Shown here: one piece after another, positions 42,110 through 51,721 of the stretch
How positions within the stretch are numbered: position 1 is the first letter of the stretch
How the letters are laid out: every line of letters starts with the position of its first letter
Origin: Thalassobacillus devorans MSP14
GTDB taxonomy: Bacteria > Bacillota > Bacilli > Bacillales > Halobacillaceae
Direction of reading: 5' to 3'
Length of the DNA stretch: 64,000 nucleotides
NCBI RefSeq assembly: GCF_000496835.1
Contig: NZ_KI543236.1
Coordinates: forward strand, 762,876 to 826,875
The notes under the pieces: generated by a model
Told to the model about the DNA's origin: nothing
The model's database searches: none
The model's input: the letters and a program-made list of their open reading frames with translations, nothing else
Translations under genes and position numbers: made by a program

Positions 42110-44125
42110 ATGAGGAAATTACCAGGTGTCCTGATGATCATAGCACTTATGTTTATCACTGCGGCATGCAGTAATAAAGATGAGCCAACGGCGGAAGAAC
42201 GTTTTACCAAATACATAGATTTATGGCAGAATCAGAAGTTTGAAGCAATGTACGACATGACTGCTGCGTCCTCTAAGGAACATTATACAAAAGAAGAAGC
42301 GGTTGACCGATTTAAAAAAATCTATCAGGATTTTTCTATTGAAAATGTAAAAGTCACCTTTGAGAAGAAAGAGGAAGAAGAGGAAGAGAATAAGGATAAG
42401 ACAGAAGAAACCATTCCTTTTCATGTTTCGATGACATCGGTAGCAGGTGATATCGAATTTGATTATGAGGCGACGTTGACGAAAGAAGAGCGGGAAAAAG
42501 ACGGGGAAACGAAAGAGAACTGGTATGTCAACTGGAATCCTGGGTTCATTTTCCCTGAGATAGCTGAAGGCCAGGAGGTAGGGCTTTCCACCAAGTCTCC
42601 CGTTAGAGGCGAAATCTATGATCGCAATGGCAACGGTCTGGCCATTAATGCTGAGTTTCTGAATATTGGTGTGATCCCTGAAAAGCTTGGGGAAGAGGAA
42701 GCAGAGATGAAGCAGAAGATTTCTGAACTCCTGGATATTGCTGTAGAAGATATTGATGAAAAGCTGAGTGCCGGCTGGGTGCAGGAAAATCCGGATCAAT
42801 TTGTACCACTGAAAAAGATACCGGCAGATGAAACGGAAAGGATAGAAAAGCTGGTTGCCATGGAACCAGTCTCTACCCAGGCAACCACCGGACGGGACTA
42901 TCCTTATGGAGAAGCGGCCGCCCATCTGACTGGTTATATCCGCCAGGTGACCGCAGAGGATTTAGAAGAATTGGATGACGAAAAATATCATGCTAATAGT
43001 ATGATTGGCCAAGGCGGAATAGAAGGAAAGATGGAAGATACTTTAAGTGGGTCCCCTGGTGTCACCATTTATGCAAAATCGGAAGAAGGAACCACTACCA
43101 TCGCTGAAAAACCGGTAGAACATGGGGAGGATGTGCACCTTACGGTCGACGCTGAGCTCCAGAAGAAAATCTATCAATCTTATGAAGGAAAACCAGGTGC
43201 TGCGGCGGCCATCCATCCGACTACTGGCGAAACACTGGCCCTGGTCAGTTCTCCAGCTATCGATCCTAACCTGCGGGTGTATGGTACGACCAAAGAGCTT
43301 GATGATACAGGACAGCCCAGCTTGAACCGTTCTATGTATACCTATGCTCCAGGCTCCACCATCAAACCGATTACAGCGGCAATCGCATTGACCAATGGCG
43401 CCATTGGACCAGAAGAAACAATCAATATCAATGGAAAAACGTGGGCAAAAGAAGATGGCTCGTGGGGTAATTATGAAATCAGCCGGGTTACAGAGTTCAA
43501 TGGACCTGTCGATGTCACCAATGCACTGATTCGCTCCGATAATATTTTCTTTGCCAGAACAGCTTTGAAAATGGAACAGGAAACATTCCGTGCCGGCCTG
43601 GAATCGTTTGGTTTCAACCAGGAGATTCCGATTAAGTATCCGGTATATAACTCACAGATTTCCAATGAGGATACGTTTTCCGATGACTTGCTGATGGCAA
43701 ATACGGCTTATGGACAGGGACAAATGCAAATGTCATTGATCCATCTTGCGACTGCTTACACGCCATTTTTCAATGAAGGCGACCTATTGAAGCCAACAAT
43801 TGTTAAAGGTGAAAACCCTCGGGAAATTTGGAAAGAGGGCGTAACCGACCCACAATACAACGATGTCATCAAAAATGCGCTGCGTCAGGTTGTCGCTCAT
43901 AAAGCGGGCACCGCACGAGCTGCCAACATTGAAGGGATGGCATTATCCGGTAAGACAGGAACTGCTGAACTGAAGAGCACGAAAGATGAGGAAGGAAAAG
44001 AAAACGGCTGGTTTGTCGTTTATCCAACCGAAAATACGGATATATTACTTGCAATGATGAAAGAAAACGCCAATAGCGGGGACGTCGTCAAGCAGGCTGC
44101 TGGATTATTCCGGAATATGGAATAG
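42110..44125 (+). CDS. pbpC: Class B penicillin-binding protein (PBP3/MecA-like lipoprotein)
   Basis: A 671-residue transpeptidase close in length to B. subtilis PbpC. Lipoprotein signal ends at FITAAC (Cys20). An NTF2-like MecA_N domain spans about 25-150, followed by the PBP dimer domain (SPVRGEIYDRNGNGLA). The catalytic motifs are Ser416-TIK (APGSTIKP), SDN at 476-478 and KTG at 615-617. Such low-affinity PBPs give intrinsic beta-lactam tolerance. The acidic run KKEEEEEENKDK is within the MecA_N domain. No terminator hairpin is clear before the TPP riboswitch. Confidence 0.93.
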   Translation: MRKLPGVLMIIALMFITAACSNKDEPTAEERFTKYIDLWQNQKFEAMYDMTAASSKEHYTKEEAVDRFKKIYQDFSIENVKVTFEKKEEEEEENKDKTEETIPFHVSMTSVAGDIEFDYEATLTKEEREKDGETKENWYVNWNPGFIFPEIAEGQEVGLSTKSPVRGEIYDRNGNGLAINAEFLNIGVIPEKLGEEEAEMKQKISELLDIAVEDIDEKLSAGWVQENPDQFVPLKKIPADETERIEKLVAMEPVSTQATTGRDYPYGEAAAHLTGYIRQVTAEDLEELDDEKYHANSMIGQGGIEGKMEDTLSGSPGVTIYAKSEEGTTTIAEKPVEHGEDVHLTVDAELQKKIYQSYEGKPGAAAAIHPTTGETLALVSSPAIDPNLRVYGTTKELDDTGQPSLNRSMYTYAPGSTIKPITAAIALTNGAIGPEETININGKTWAKEDGSWGNYEISRVTEFNGPVDVTNALIRSDNIFFARTALKMEQETFRAGLESFGFNQEIPIKYPVYNSQISNEDTFSDDLLMANTAYGQGQMQMSLIHLATAYTPFFNEGDLLKPTIVKGENPREIWKEGVTDPQYNDVIKNALRQVVAHKAGTARAANIEGMALSGKTGTAELKSTKDEEGKENGWFVVYPTENTDILLAMMKENANSGDVVKQAAGLFRNME

Positions 44126-44136
44126 AACGCTCACTT

Positions 44137-44166
44137 GTTGCCAAATTTGTGATAGTTTTTTATAAT
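44137..44166 (+). promoter_or_regulatory. thiT promoter
   Basis: TTGTTG (44137-44142), an 18-bp spacer and TATAAT (44161-44166), about 29 bp before the riboswitch stem. Confidence 0.65.
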
Positions 44167-44194
44167 AGATGCAGTACAAAAAAAGCATAGATTC

Positions 44195-44293
44195 AAAGCC
44201 TTCCAAGGGGAGCCGAATTTGGCTGAGAGTGGGCGCTCATGTCCTTACCCTTCGAACCTGTTAGTTAATACTAGCGTAGGAATGGTGGCTTTT
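44195..44293 (+). ncRNA. TPP riboswitch upstream of thiT
   Basis: Conserved thi-box words in order: AAGGGGAGCC, TGGCTGAGAG, ACCCTTCGAACCTG, TAATACTAGCGTAGGAA. AAAGCC and GGCTTT close the P1 stem. TPP binding favours the downstream terminator at 44302-44357. Confidence 0.95.
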
Positions 44294-44301
44294 ATGATGG
44301 T

Positions 44302-44357
44302 GCAATGCAAACGGAATCCGTCCATCTGGAAGCTTCCCCCTTGGCATTGCTTTTTTT
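44302..44357 (+). terminator. Riboswitch expression platform terminator
   Basis: GCAATGC (44302-44308) pairs with GCATTGC (44344-44350), followed by seven T, about 30 bp before thiT. The loop is long, about 35 bases, with inner pairing GGAAG/CTTCC possible. Confidence 0.75.
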
Positions 44358-44388
44358 GTTGCCAAAAAACAAGGGGAGTGATTGATTC

Positions 44389-45000
44389 ATGAGAAACAAA
44401 CGTACGTTATTTATGGTAGAAGTGGCGATTTTTGCAGCACTTGCGACACTGCTGGATTTCATCCCGATTTTCAAAATGCCGCAGGGCGGTTCGGTGTCGC
44501 TTGCAATGGTGCCCGTCTTTCTGATTGCCTTCCGCTGGGGAATAAAAGGCGGACTGCTGACCGGATTGCTTTACGGAATTTTCCAGATCGTCGTCGGACA
44601 GGCTTATATTCTGACTCCGGTGCAGGCGGTTATTGAATACGGGCTGGCGTTCACGCTGTTAGGATTAGCCGGCATTTTTGCCCACACTGTCAAACAGTCG
44701 CTGATCAATCATAATACGAAGAAGTTTTTCACGTATGTGACGCTCGGTATCTTGCTTGGAAGTACACTCCGGTTCATTGGACACTTCATAGCTGGTGTCG
44801 TATTTTTTGCCGAATATACCGATGCAGAAAATATATGGGTGTACTCGTTAGTCTATAATGCTTCTTATATGGTACCAGCAGCAATTATCAGTGCGCTCGG
44901 CCTGGGATATTTATTCCACAAGCAGCCGCGGATTCTTCTGAACGATCAGGAACAGGCTTCCTACCGGGCTGCAGCAAGACCCAAGGAACAATTGAACTGA
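44389..45000 (+). CDS. thiT: Thiamine ECF transporter S component
   Basis: A 203-residue protein with six hydrophobic segments, the ThiT/YuaJ substrate-binding component that works with the shared ECF module EcfA/A'/T. Motifs include VEVAIFAALATLLDF, GGSVSLAMVPVFLIAFRWG, and YTDAENIWVYSLVYNASYMVP (thiamine-binding aromatics). It is directly downstream of a TPP riboswitch, which fixes the assignment. A terminator follows at 45008-45043. Confidence 0.95.
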   Translation: MRNKRTLFMVEVAIFAALATLLDFIPIFKMPQGGSVSLAMVPVFLIAFRWGIKGGLLTGLLYGIFQIVVGQAYILTPVQAVIEYGLAFTLLGLAGIFAHTVKQSLINHNTKKFFTYVTLGILLGSTLRFIGHFIAGVVFFAEYTDAENIWVYSLVYNASYMVPAAIISALGLGYLFHKQPRILLNDQEQASYRAAARPKEQLN

Positions 45001-45007
45001 CTCATCA

Positions 45008-45043
45008 ACCTTGCCAATTTCTTCCGGCAAGGTTTTTCTTTTT
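45008..45043 (+). terminator. Terminator after thiT
   Basis: CCTTGCC and GGCAAGG pair around AATTTCTTCC, then TTTTTCTTTTT. Confidence 0.85.
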
Positions 45044-45088
45044 GTCAGAGTGGAATATAGTATCATGGAGAAAAGGGGGGCAGGAAAC

Positions 45089-45226
45089 ATGAGAGAATTA
45101 GTAGGTAACTGCAGTAAGTGCGGGAAGAATGTATATTGTGAGGACGGATTTTTGAATGGTTATTATGAAAACAAACAATTGTACTGTAATGACTGTTATG
45201 AAAATGCAGAGGATCAGGATAAGTGA
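45089..45226 (+). CDS. Very small double-CxxC zinc-ribbon protein
   Basis: A 45-residue protein with CSKCGKNVYC and CNDCYE, enough for one zinc site. The middle (EDGFLNGYYENKQLY) is polar. ATG 45089 follows GGGGGCAGG. Its stop codon overlaps the GTG start of the phospholipase-D-like gene (GTGA), which suggests translational coupling. No function is recognised; the coupling points to a role with the next protein. Confidence 0.75.
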   Translation: MRELVGNCSKCGKNVYCEDGFLNGYYENKQLYCNDCYENAEDQDK

Positions 45227-46704
45227 AAAACAAATTCGCAGGTATCAAAATGAGAATGAAATACTTACTTAAGAAAAAACGAAGCTGGCTATTCATAGCG
45301 GTGGTGCTATGGCTGGCAGGAGTGATATTCTATCATACTTCATACAAGGCATTACCCGAAGGATTGTCTTATCAGGGCAATGTACATGACATGGCACAAG
45401 TGGAATTTTTTCGTGATTTAACCTATCCGGACGAAAACGGAAAGACCGTCCATGAACTTGAAATATTCCGGGAAATCAATGAGCTGATCGGAGAAGCGGA
45501 AGAGTTTGTTGTCGTTGATATGTTCTTATTCAACGGGTATACGGATGGAAAAAGAGAGTTTCCTCCGATATCAAAAGAGCTTGCCGACGCTATCATCAAG
45601 CAGAAAGAAAAACATCCTGACCTGAAAGCGGTATTTATTACCGACCAGGTGAATACAGTCTATAACTCCTACCAGCCGGAAGCGATTGAGCGCCTGCGTG
45701 CGAATGAGGTTGACGTCGTGATGACCAGCCTGAGTGAATTGCGAGACTCCAATCCGCTGTATTCATCGGTTTACCGGACCTTTTTCCAATGGTTCGGGGA
45801 GAAAGGAGATGGCTGGATAGCCAATCCCATGGCAAAACAGGCTCCGGATGTCACCTTCCGTTCTTATGTGAAAATGATGAATATCAAAGCGAATCACCGT
45901 AAGCTGATCGTAACAGAAGATGCAGCTATTGTATCTACGGCTAACCCTCATGATGCCAGCGGTTATCATGAAAATGTAGCGTTCAGGATGAAAGGGCCAA
46001 TACAAAAAGACATACTGGAAGCAGAAAAAGCGGTCGTCGACTATTCCGCAGAAGAGGAAGTCGATTTCCCTGATATGGAAAATTATCAGTTTGAGAAACA
46101 AACCGGCAGCATCAATGCCCAGTTTCTTACCGAACGTAAAATCTACGAAGCAATTTTAGCAGACTTAGAAAATGCTGAAAAAAATGATACCGTCTGGCTT
46201 GGTATGTACTACCTGGCGGATCGGAAAATACTGGGCCGGTTAAAAGAAGCGGCAGATCAAGGGGCGACGGTAAATATTATTCTCGACCCGAATAAAACAG
46301 CTTTTGGTAATACAAAGTCAGGGCTGCCGAATATTCCGGTTGCGGCAGAATTGAGAAAGCTTGATCATCCAAATATGAATATACGCTGGTATAACGTCGG
46401 TGAAGAACAGTTCCATACCAAAATGCTTTATATCGATAAAGCAAAAGGAGACCACGTAATTACCGGCGGCTCAGCTAATTACACAAGACGTAACCTGGCT
46501 AATTTGAATCTCGAAGCAGATGTAAGAATCCAGGCACCGCAAAAGGAGCAAGTAATTCAGGAAGTAAGGGATTATTTTGAAAAAATGTGGACCAACCAGG
46601 GCGGCGCGTATACCGTCGCCTATCAGGAAAACGAAAGTGAATTGACCTTCTTACTCAGCCTGACTTACCGTCTGCAGAAGCTGATCTGGTTTACCACCTA
46701 TTAA
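45223..46704 (+). CDS. Membrane-anchored phospholipase D-like protein
   Basis: A 493-residue protein with one N-terminal helix (WLFIAVVLWLAGVIFYHTS) and two HKD half-sites: NHRKLIVTEDAAIVSTANPHD and FHTKMLYIDKAKGDHVITGGSANYT. It belongs to the PLD superfamily, which includes cardiolipin synthases, nucleases and phosphodiesterases. The second site has the standard HxK-x4-D spacing; the first keeps HxK with Glu/Asp nearby. Substrate unresolved. GTG 45223 overlaps the zinc-ribbon stop. The gene is followed by the ACTAGACA repeat array and a terminator. Confidence 0.85.
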   Translation: MKNKFAGIKMRMKYLLKKKRSWLFIAVVLWLAGVIFYHTSYKALPEGLSYQGNVHDMAQVEFFRDLTYPDENGKTVHELEIFREINELIGEAEEFVVVDMFLFNGYTDGKREFPPISKELADAIIKQKEKHPDLKAVFITDQVNTVYNSYQPEAIERLRANEVDVVMTSLSELRDSNPLYSSVYRTFFQWFGEKGDGWIANPMAKQAPDVTFRSYVKMMNIKANHRKLIVTEDAAIVSTANPHDASGYHENVAFRMKGPIQKDILEAEKAVVDYSAEEEVDFPDMENYQFEKQTGSINAQFLTERKIYEAILADLENAEKNDTVWLGMYYLADRKILGRLKEAADQGATVNIILDPNKTAFGNTKSGLPNIPVAAELRKLDHPNMNIRWYNVGEEQFHTKMLYIDKAKGDHVITGGSANYTRRNLANLNLEADVRIQAPQKEQVIQEVRDYFEKMWTNQGGAYTVAYQENESELTFLLSLTYRLQKLIWFTTY

Positions 46705-46788
46705 GCGCGCTTAATTATCCATGCTTGAATGTCGTGTGCGGTGTGAACAAGTCTGAATAATGGCTGAGCGCCAGGGTTCAGCTATTTT

Positions 46789-46939
46789 ACTGGACAAAAG
46801 CTTTTAAACTAGACAACTATAGCTGTAACTAGACAATATTGGAAAGTTACTAGACAATTTTCAGATTTTACTAGACATTTTTGAAAAAATACTAGACAAA
46901 ATCAATAATTAACTAGACAAACATTGCTTTTACTAGACA
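46789..46939. repeat. Eight-copy ACTAGACA array with 21-bp spacing
   Basis: ACTAGACA or one variant (ACTGGACA) starts at 46789, 46808, 46828, 46849, 46870, 46891, 46912 and 46932. Steps are 19, 20, 21, 21, 21, 21 and 20 bp, which is two helical turns, so all copies lie on the same DNA face. The spacers are AT-rich and unrelated. Plus-strand TAG codons rule out a protein. It occupies most of the 46705-47011 gap. Confidence 0.85.
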
Positions 46940-46964
46940 CTTAAAAATCGAGTCATAGAAACAA

Positions 46965-47008
46965 AGAAAGAGTGTGAGCCATAACAGACGGCTTCACACT
47001 CTTTCATC
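46965..47008. terminator. Bidirectional terminator after the repeat array
   Basis: AAAGAGTGTGAGCC and GGCTTCACACTCTTT form a long stem with A/T flanks. It serves the PLD-like gene and the convergent stress-protein gene. Confidence 0.88.
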
Positions 47009-47011
47009 TTT

Positions 47012-47362
47012 TTAGGCTAAAATTGACTTGACATCTTCGGTCTCAGTTACCAGCAGCAGTACTCTCCCTTGATCCATTTCTTCTTCATAACGATCGGCTT
47101 CCTCTTCGCTAAAGCCCATTTCCTGTAATTTCGTACGCAGCTCGTCCCCTTTTTTACTGAACAGATTTCCGATTGCATTCTTGAAATCCTGCTCGGAAAA
47201 TCCGATGGTGTTCGCGCTGGCATTGCTGGCCAGCCGATCCGTGCGATCGTCATCGTGGGTCAATACATAGACGTTGTCACTATCAATCCCGCGATCTTTT
47301 AATTTTTTCACATCTTCAATTACTTTTTCATCGTTGGTATATTCACGAATAAATGGTTTCAT
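47012..47362 (-). CDS. General stress protein 17M / YflT-type domain protein
   Basis: A 116-residue acidic, soluble protein matching the YflT domain: KPFIREYTNDEKVIEDVKKLKDRGIDSDNVYVLTHD, then a helical region ending EEEADRYEEEMDQGRVLLLV. In B. subtilis such proteins belong to the sigma-B general stress regulon. ATG 47362 has AAAGGAG eight bases upstream. A sigma-B-like promoter is at 47398-47423. It is a single gene. Confidence 0.85.
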   Translation of the reverse strand: MKPFIREYTNDEKVIEDVKKLKDRGIDSDNVYVLTHDDDRTDRLASNASANTIGFSEQDFKNAIGNLFSKKGDELRTKLQEMGFSEEEADRYEEEMDQGRVLLLVTETEDVKSILA

Positions 47363-47397
47363 TCTACACACTCCTTTAAAGGATATTCATGGTCTTT

Positions 47398-47423
47398 ATA
47401 ACCCTTAAGCGGACTATGCAAAC
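47398..47423 (-). promoter_or_regulatory. Sigma-B-like promoter of the stress-protein gene
   Basis: On the minus strand GTTTGC, 13 bp, GGGTTA. This fits the sigma-B consensus GTTTAA-N12-15-GGGWAT and lies about 36 bp before the start codon. Confidence 0.6.
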
Positions 47424-47449
47424 ATTTAAAGCATTGACACGTATTTGTT

Positions 47450-47467
47450 ATTAGATTATCATCTAAT
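47450..47467. promoter_or_regulatory. Palindrome before the ArsR/DUF2087 gene
   Basis: ATTAGA-TTATCA-TCTAAT is a perfect inverted repeat 31 bp before the start, suitable as an ArsR-type autoregulatory operator. Confidence 0.5.
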
Positions 47468-47497
47468 TAGACATATATTTAATTAGGTGGTGAAAAC

Positions 47498-48088
47498 ATG
47501 CAATTAGATAAAATGGTGCAATTTCATAAAGCGACAGGGGATGTGACAAGGATTAGAATCCTGGCATTATTGAAAAAGGGTCCGCTCCACGGACAGGAGA
47601 TTGCGAATAAACTTGGGCTGAAGCCGCCGACGATCACCCATCATATCGCAAAACTGAAAGACACCGGCATGGTTTATGCAAGAAGAGAAAAAAATACGAT
47701 TTACTTTCATCTTGATGAGAAAAAATTGGAATTCATGGCGACGGCCATATTACGAATTGGGGAGGAGAATCTTGTGAAAAATCAGGAAATGCAAATGACC
47801 GAGGAAGAAAAGCAAAAAATAATCAAAAATTTTGTGACGAAAGAAGGGGAATTAAAGCAGATTCCGAGTCAATTGAAAAAGAAGCTCGTTATTCTCAGTT
47901 ACTTTGTCCAGCATTTTGAACCGGGGAAAGTATACGAGGAAAAAGAGGTTAATGCGTATATCAAAACCTTTCATGAAGACTTTGCCACGGTACGCAGAGA
48001 ATGGGTGATGCAGCATTTCATGTATCGGGAAAACAATCGATATCAGCTGAATCCAAAAGAAATTTGGCCGATTGTTATCGAAAAATAG
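47498..48088 (+). CDS. ArsR-type regulator with DUF2087 domain
   Basis: A 196-residue regulator. Residues 5-95 are an ArsR winged helix (RIRILALLKKGPLHGQEIANKLGLKPPTITHHIAKLKDTGMVYARREKNTIYFHL) without the usual metal-binding Cys/His set. Residues 120-196 form DUF2087 (LVILSYFVQHFEPGKVYEEKEVNAYIKTFHEDFATVRREWVMQHFMYRENNRYQLN). The effector is unknown. A palindrome at 47450 suggests autoregulation. The next gene is formate dehydrogenase, 87 bp downstream, so it may control it; this is inferred from position. Confidence 0.88.
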   Translation: MQLDKMVQFHKATGDVTRIRILALLKKGPLHGQEIANKLGLKPPTITHHIAKLKDTGMVYARREKNTIYFHLDEKKLEFMATAILRIGEENLVKNQEMQMTEEEKQKIIKNFVTKEGELKQIPSQLKKKLVILSYFVQHFEPGKVYEEKEVNAYIKTFHEDFATVRREWVMQHFMYRENNRYQLNPKEIWPIVIEK

Positions 48089-48175
48089 GTTTTATCTCCC
48101 CCTAAACAGGTTACTAGTTTATATAATGCGAATAATCTAACCTGCATCTCATTACTATAATAGGGGGAAGATAGT

Positions 48176-51130
48176 ATGCTAGAGCGTGACCATACCGTGG
48201 TTACCATCAACGGAAAAGAATACTTAGCGGATCCAGGGCAGAATCTATTGGATCTGGTCAATTCGACGGGAGAAAATATCCCTCAAATATGTTATAACGA
48301 ATCGCTTGGCCCGATTGAAACCTGTGATACTTGTATCGTCCAGGTGAATGGGGAACTGAAACGTGCCTGTGGCATGAAAGTCGAAGCGGGAATGCGTGTC
48401 ATGACCAACCTTGCAGAAGTACACGATGCCCAGAAAGAAGCATTGGATACAATCCTGGAAAAACACGAACTATATTGTACGGTCTGTGATTACAACAATG
48501 GCGACTGTGAAATACATAATGCGGTCGCAGACTTCGGCTTGGAGCATCAATCCCGCGAGTTCAAGCCAACTTCCTATGAAACGGATAGATCCGGGTCTTT
48601 TTACCGTTATGATCCGAACCAGTGTATTCTTTGCGGACGCTGTGTGGAAGCCTGTCAGGATGTGGTCGTCAATGAAACGTTGACGATAGACTGGGAGCGA
48701 AAAGAACCGCGTGTCATCTGGGATAATGATGTCCCGATCGACCAATCTTCCTGCGTCAATTGCGGCCTTTGTGTAACCGCTTGTCCTTGTAATGCGCTTT
48801 TGGAAAAAGATATGGAAGGGGAAGCAGGATACCTGACCGATCAGGAACCAGGACTCCTTCGTTCCATGATCGATCTGACGAAGAAAGCGGAATCCGGCTA
48901 CGGTCCATTGCTTGCTGTTTCCGATACGGAAGCTGCCATGAGGGAAGACCGTATCAAGAAAACGAAAACGGTTTGTACGTATTGTGGTGTCGGGTGCAGT
49001 TTTGATGTGTGGACGAAGGATCGTGAAGTATTGAAGGTTGAGCCTCACGCACAGTCCCCTGCCAATGGAATCGCCACCTGCGTGAAAGGGAGATTCGGCT
49101 GGGACTATGTCAACAGTGAAAAACGCCTGAGAAAGCCATTGATCCGCCGTGGAGATCACTTTGAAGAAGTGGAATGGGATGAAGCTATCCATTATGTGGC
49201 TGAACGTTTTAAGGAAATTAAGGCGGAACACGGTCCGGATGCCTTAGGTTTCATTGCTTCTTCCAAAGCAACAAACGAAGAGTCTTATTTAATGCAGAAG
49301 CTTTCCCGCCAGGTAATTGGAACAAACAACGTGGATAACTGCTCCAGGTATTGCCAATCACCAGCGACGAAAGGGCTGTTCCGCACCGTCGGCCATGGGG
49401 GCGACTCCGGATCCATTGATGATATCGCAAAAGCGAACCTGGTTATGACCATTGGATCGAATACGGCAGAATCCCATCCGGTATTAGCTTCCAGGATTAA
49501 ACGTTCCCATAAGCTGCACGGGCAGAAGTTATTTGTATTTGACCTGCGTAAGCACGAAATGGCTTCCCGTGCCGACCGTTTTTATCAGCCAAAATCGGGT
49601 ACTGATATGGTATGGCTATCCGCAGTCACCAAATATATCCTTGATCAGGGCTGGGAAGACAAGAGTTTTCTAGACGAATGGGTGGATGGTTTTGAAGAAT
49701 ACCAGGAAAGCCTGGAAAAATACACATTAGAATACGCAGAAGAGATGACTGGCATCTCTCAGGAAGAGCTGAAGGATTTGGCAAAAGAAATTGCCGAAAC
49801 GGATAAAGTAGCTATCTGCTGGGCGATGGGTGTCACACAGCATATGCTCGGCAGTGATACCAGTACAGCCATTTCCAATCTGTTGTTGGTTACAGGAAAC
49901 TACCGTCGTCCGGGCACAGGGGCTTATCCACTACGCGGGCACAATAATGTCCAGGGCTGCAGTGACTTCGGAAGCATGCCAAATTATTTCCCGGGCTATG
50001 AATTTGTTACCGACGATGACGTCCGTAAGCGCTACGAAAAAGCATGGGGCGTAGATTTGCCGAAAGAAGTGGGGATGGATAACCACGAGCAGATCAAAGC
50101 GATGCATGAAGGCAAGTTGAAATCTTTCTACGTCAAAGGGGAAGATACTGGTATCGTAGACGCCAATATCAACTATGTCACTTCTGCGTTTGAAAAATTG
50201 GAGTTCATGGTAGTGGAGGATCTCTTCCTTACCAAAACGGCTGAATACGCTGATGTGGTCCTGCCGGCAGTGGCAAGTCTTGAAAAAGACGGAACATTCA
50301 CGAATACAGAACGTCGAATTCAGCGACTTTATAAAGCGATGGAACCTATGTATGATACAAAGCCGGATTGGGAAATCATCCAGCTTATCGCTAAAGAACT
50401 TGGCTATGACTGGGGATACACCCATCCAGGAGAAATCATGGCCGAATCTGCCAGCCTGGCTCCGTTATTTGCCGGTGTCAGCTATGAAAAACTGGAAGGC
50501 TTCAACTCCCTCCAGTGGCCTGTTCATGAAGATGGTACGGATGAACCTCTCCTCTATCAGGAAGGATTCAATTTTGATAACGGAAAAGCGAAACTCTATC
50601 CGGTGGACTTCGACCTGAAATATGATGTTACGGAAGAATACGATCTCCATATTAATAACGGTCGTCTATTGGAGCATTTCCATGAAGGGAATATGACCTA
50701 TAAATCTGAGGGCATCGTTCGTAAAACACCGAATGCTTTTGTTGAAATTTCCCCGGAACTCGCAGAGGAAAGAGGCTTGAAAGAAGGAGCAGAAATCAAG
50801 CTGATTTCGGATGCAGGGGAAGCGACAGGAATCGTCACGATTACAGACCGAGTCAAAGGAAAAGAATTATACATTCCTATGAGTGCCAACGGAAAATCTG
50901 CTGTCAACTTCCTGACAGATAACCGTGTCGATAAAGACACCGACACGCCCGCATATAAAGAAATCGCGGCAAAAATGGAAGTTGTCACGAAAAAAGGAGA
51001 AAAATCACCAATTCCGCCGAATAATCATCGTCGAGGCAACCGCCAGCCACAACTCAGTGTTCAGGTGGAAAGAAAATGGCAGCGAGATGACTATGAATTC
51101 CCGGGAAGTAAGGTGAAGAACAATGGCTAA
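48176..51130 (+). CDS. fdhF: NAD-dependent-type formate dehydrogenase, molybdopterin subunit
   Basis: A 984-residue protein matching B. subtilis YjgC. Order: a 2Fe-2S ferredoxin domain ([15 protein letters not shown]), a His/Cys cluster motif ([11 protein letters not shown]), two 4Fe-4S motifs ([24 protein letters not shown]), then the molybdopterin domain with its own 4Fe-4S motif (CTYCGVGC). Cys393 in [10 protein letters not shown] sits where selenocysteine or cysteine ligates Mo/W. It oxidises formate to CO2. Start AGGGGGAAG before ATG 48176. Overlaps the DUF1641 gene by 8 bp. No fdhD is in the window. Confidence 0.95.
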   Translation: MLERDHTVVTINGKEYLADPGQNLLDLVNSTGENIPQICYNESLGPIETCDTCIVQVNGELKRACGMKVEAGMRVMTNLAEVHDAQKEALDTILEKHELYCTVCDYNNGDCEIHNAVADFGLEHQSREFKPTSYETDRSGSFYRYDPNQCILCGRCVEACQDVVVNETLTIDWERKEPRVIWDNDVPIDQSSCVNCGLCVTACPCNALLEKDMEGEAGYLTDQEPGLLRSMIDLTKKAESGYGPLLAVSDTEAAMREDRIKKTKTVCTYCGVGCSFDVWTKDREVLKVEPHAQSPANGIATCVKGRFGWDYVNSEKRLRKPLIRRGDHFEEVEWDEAIHYVAERFKEIKAEHGPDALGFIASSKATNEESYLMQKLSRQVIGTNNVDNCSRYCQSPATKGLFRTVGHGGDSGSIDDIAKANLVMTIGSNTAESHPVLASRIKRSHKLHGQKLFVFDLRKHEMASRADRFYQPKSGTDMVWLSAVTKYILDQGWEDKSFLDEWVDGFEEYQESLEKYTLEYAEEMTGISQEELKDLAKEIAETDKVAICWAMGVTQHMLGSDTSTAISNLLLVTGNYRRPGTGAYPLRGHNNVQGCSDFGSMPNYFPGYEFVTDDDVRKRYEKAWGVDLPKEVGMDNHEQIKAMHEGKLKSFYVKGEDTGIVDANINYVTSAFEKLEFMVVEDLFLTKTAEYADVVLPAVASLEKDGTFTNTERRIQRLYKAMEPMYDTKPDWEIIQLIAKELGYDWGYTHPGEIMAESASLAPLFAGVSYEKLEGFNSLQWPVHEDGTDEPLLYQEGFNFDNGKAKLYPVDFDLKYDVTEEYDLHINNGRLLEHFHEGNMTYKSEGIVRKTPNAFVEISPELAEERGLKEGAEIKLISDAGEATGIVTITDRVKGKELYIPMSANGKSAVNFLTDNRVDKDTDTPAYKEIAAKMEVVTKKGEKSPIPPNNHRRGNRQPQLSVQVERKWQRDDYEFPGSKVKNNG

Positions 51131-51587
51131 ATCATTGACAAAAATCAAGCGGATGGAAGTACCGAAGGAAGTACAAGTAGAGAAAGATGTCGAAGAGATT
51201 AAAGAAGCATTATCTGAAAATAAACATGCCATCCTTGAAGGAATCAAGCTCCTTAAATCTCTTGATGATGCCGACATGCTGCAAGCGATGTACGCCTTAA
51301 CGAATCACCGGAAAGAAGCGATGGGGAAATTAGCAACGGAGCTGAATAAAGCCCAGTACTCCGGAGTAATCGAAAATCTTACCGGTTTCTTATTTCTCCT
51401 TGGTGATCTCGATGTCGATGCGATCAGAAATTTATCCGACCGCATCAATCGCGGGATGGAAGAAACAGAAAAAGAACCCGAATCCAAAACCGGTTTTATG
51501 GATCTTGCCAAAGCTTTGAAAGACCCGGAAATCAACCGGAGCGTGACAATGCTGATGCAATTTTTAAAAGGTATGGGAAGGGAATAG
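51123..51587 (+). CDS. yjgD: DUF1641 protein, formate dehydrogenase partner (YjgD-like)
   Basis: A 154-residue cytosolic protein with DUF1641 features ([67 protein letters not shown]). It overlaps the fdhF stop by 8 bp and always appears next to such formate dehydrogenases in Bacillus; a complex-partner role has been proposed. AAGGTGAAG is its ribosome site. A terminator follows at 51590-51626. Confidence 0.9.
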   Translation: MAKSLTKIKRMEVPKEVQVEKDVEEIKEALSENKHAILEGIKLLKSLDDADMLQAMYALTNHRKEAMGKLATELNKAQYSGVIENLTGFLFLLGDLDVDAIRNLSDRINRGMEETEKEPESKTGFMDLAKALKDPEINRSVTMLMQFLKGMGRE

Positions 51588-51589
51588 CG

Positions 51590-51626
51590 AAAAAAATCCA
51601 GCACCTGTTCCGGTGCTGGATTTTTT
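51590..51626 (+). terminator. Terminator after the formate dehydrogenase operon
   Basis: AAATCCAGCACC and GGTGCTGGATTTTTT pair around TGTTCC. Confidence 0.9.
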
Positions 51627-51721
51627 ATATAAAGCAATCCGTCTTGCGGAAGGAAAGGTCCCCTTCCTCCAGTCGTTTTGCTTATGCGTGTCGTGTCTCT
51701 CTCAGGGCGCTTACGCTTTTC

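Noticed and set aside
46855..46870. A CodY-box-like word inside the repeat array
   Set aside because: Only the first ten bases of AATTTTCWGAAAATT match, and AT-rich spacers give this by chance.
46789..46939. Possible CRISPR array
   Set aside because: The repeat is only 8 bp and the spacers about 12-13 bp, far below CRISPR sizes; no cas genes are nearby.
48470..49231. A 253-codon minus-strand frame inside fdhF
   Set aside because: Antisense to conserved cluster motifs of formate dehydrogenase; typical codon-bias shadow.
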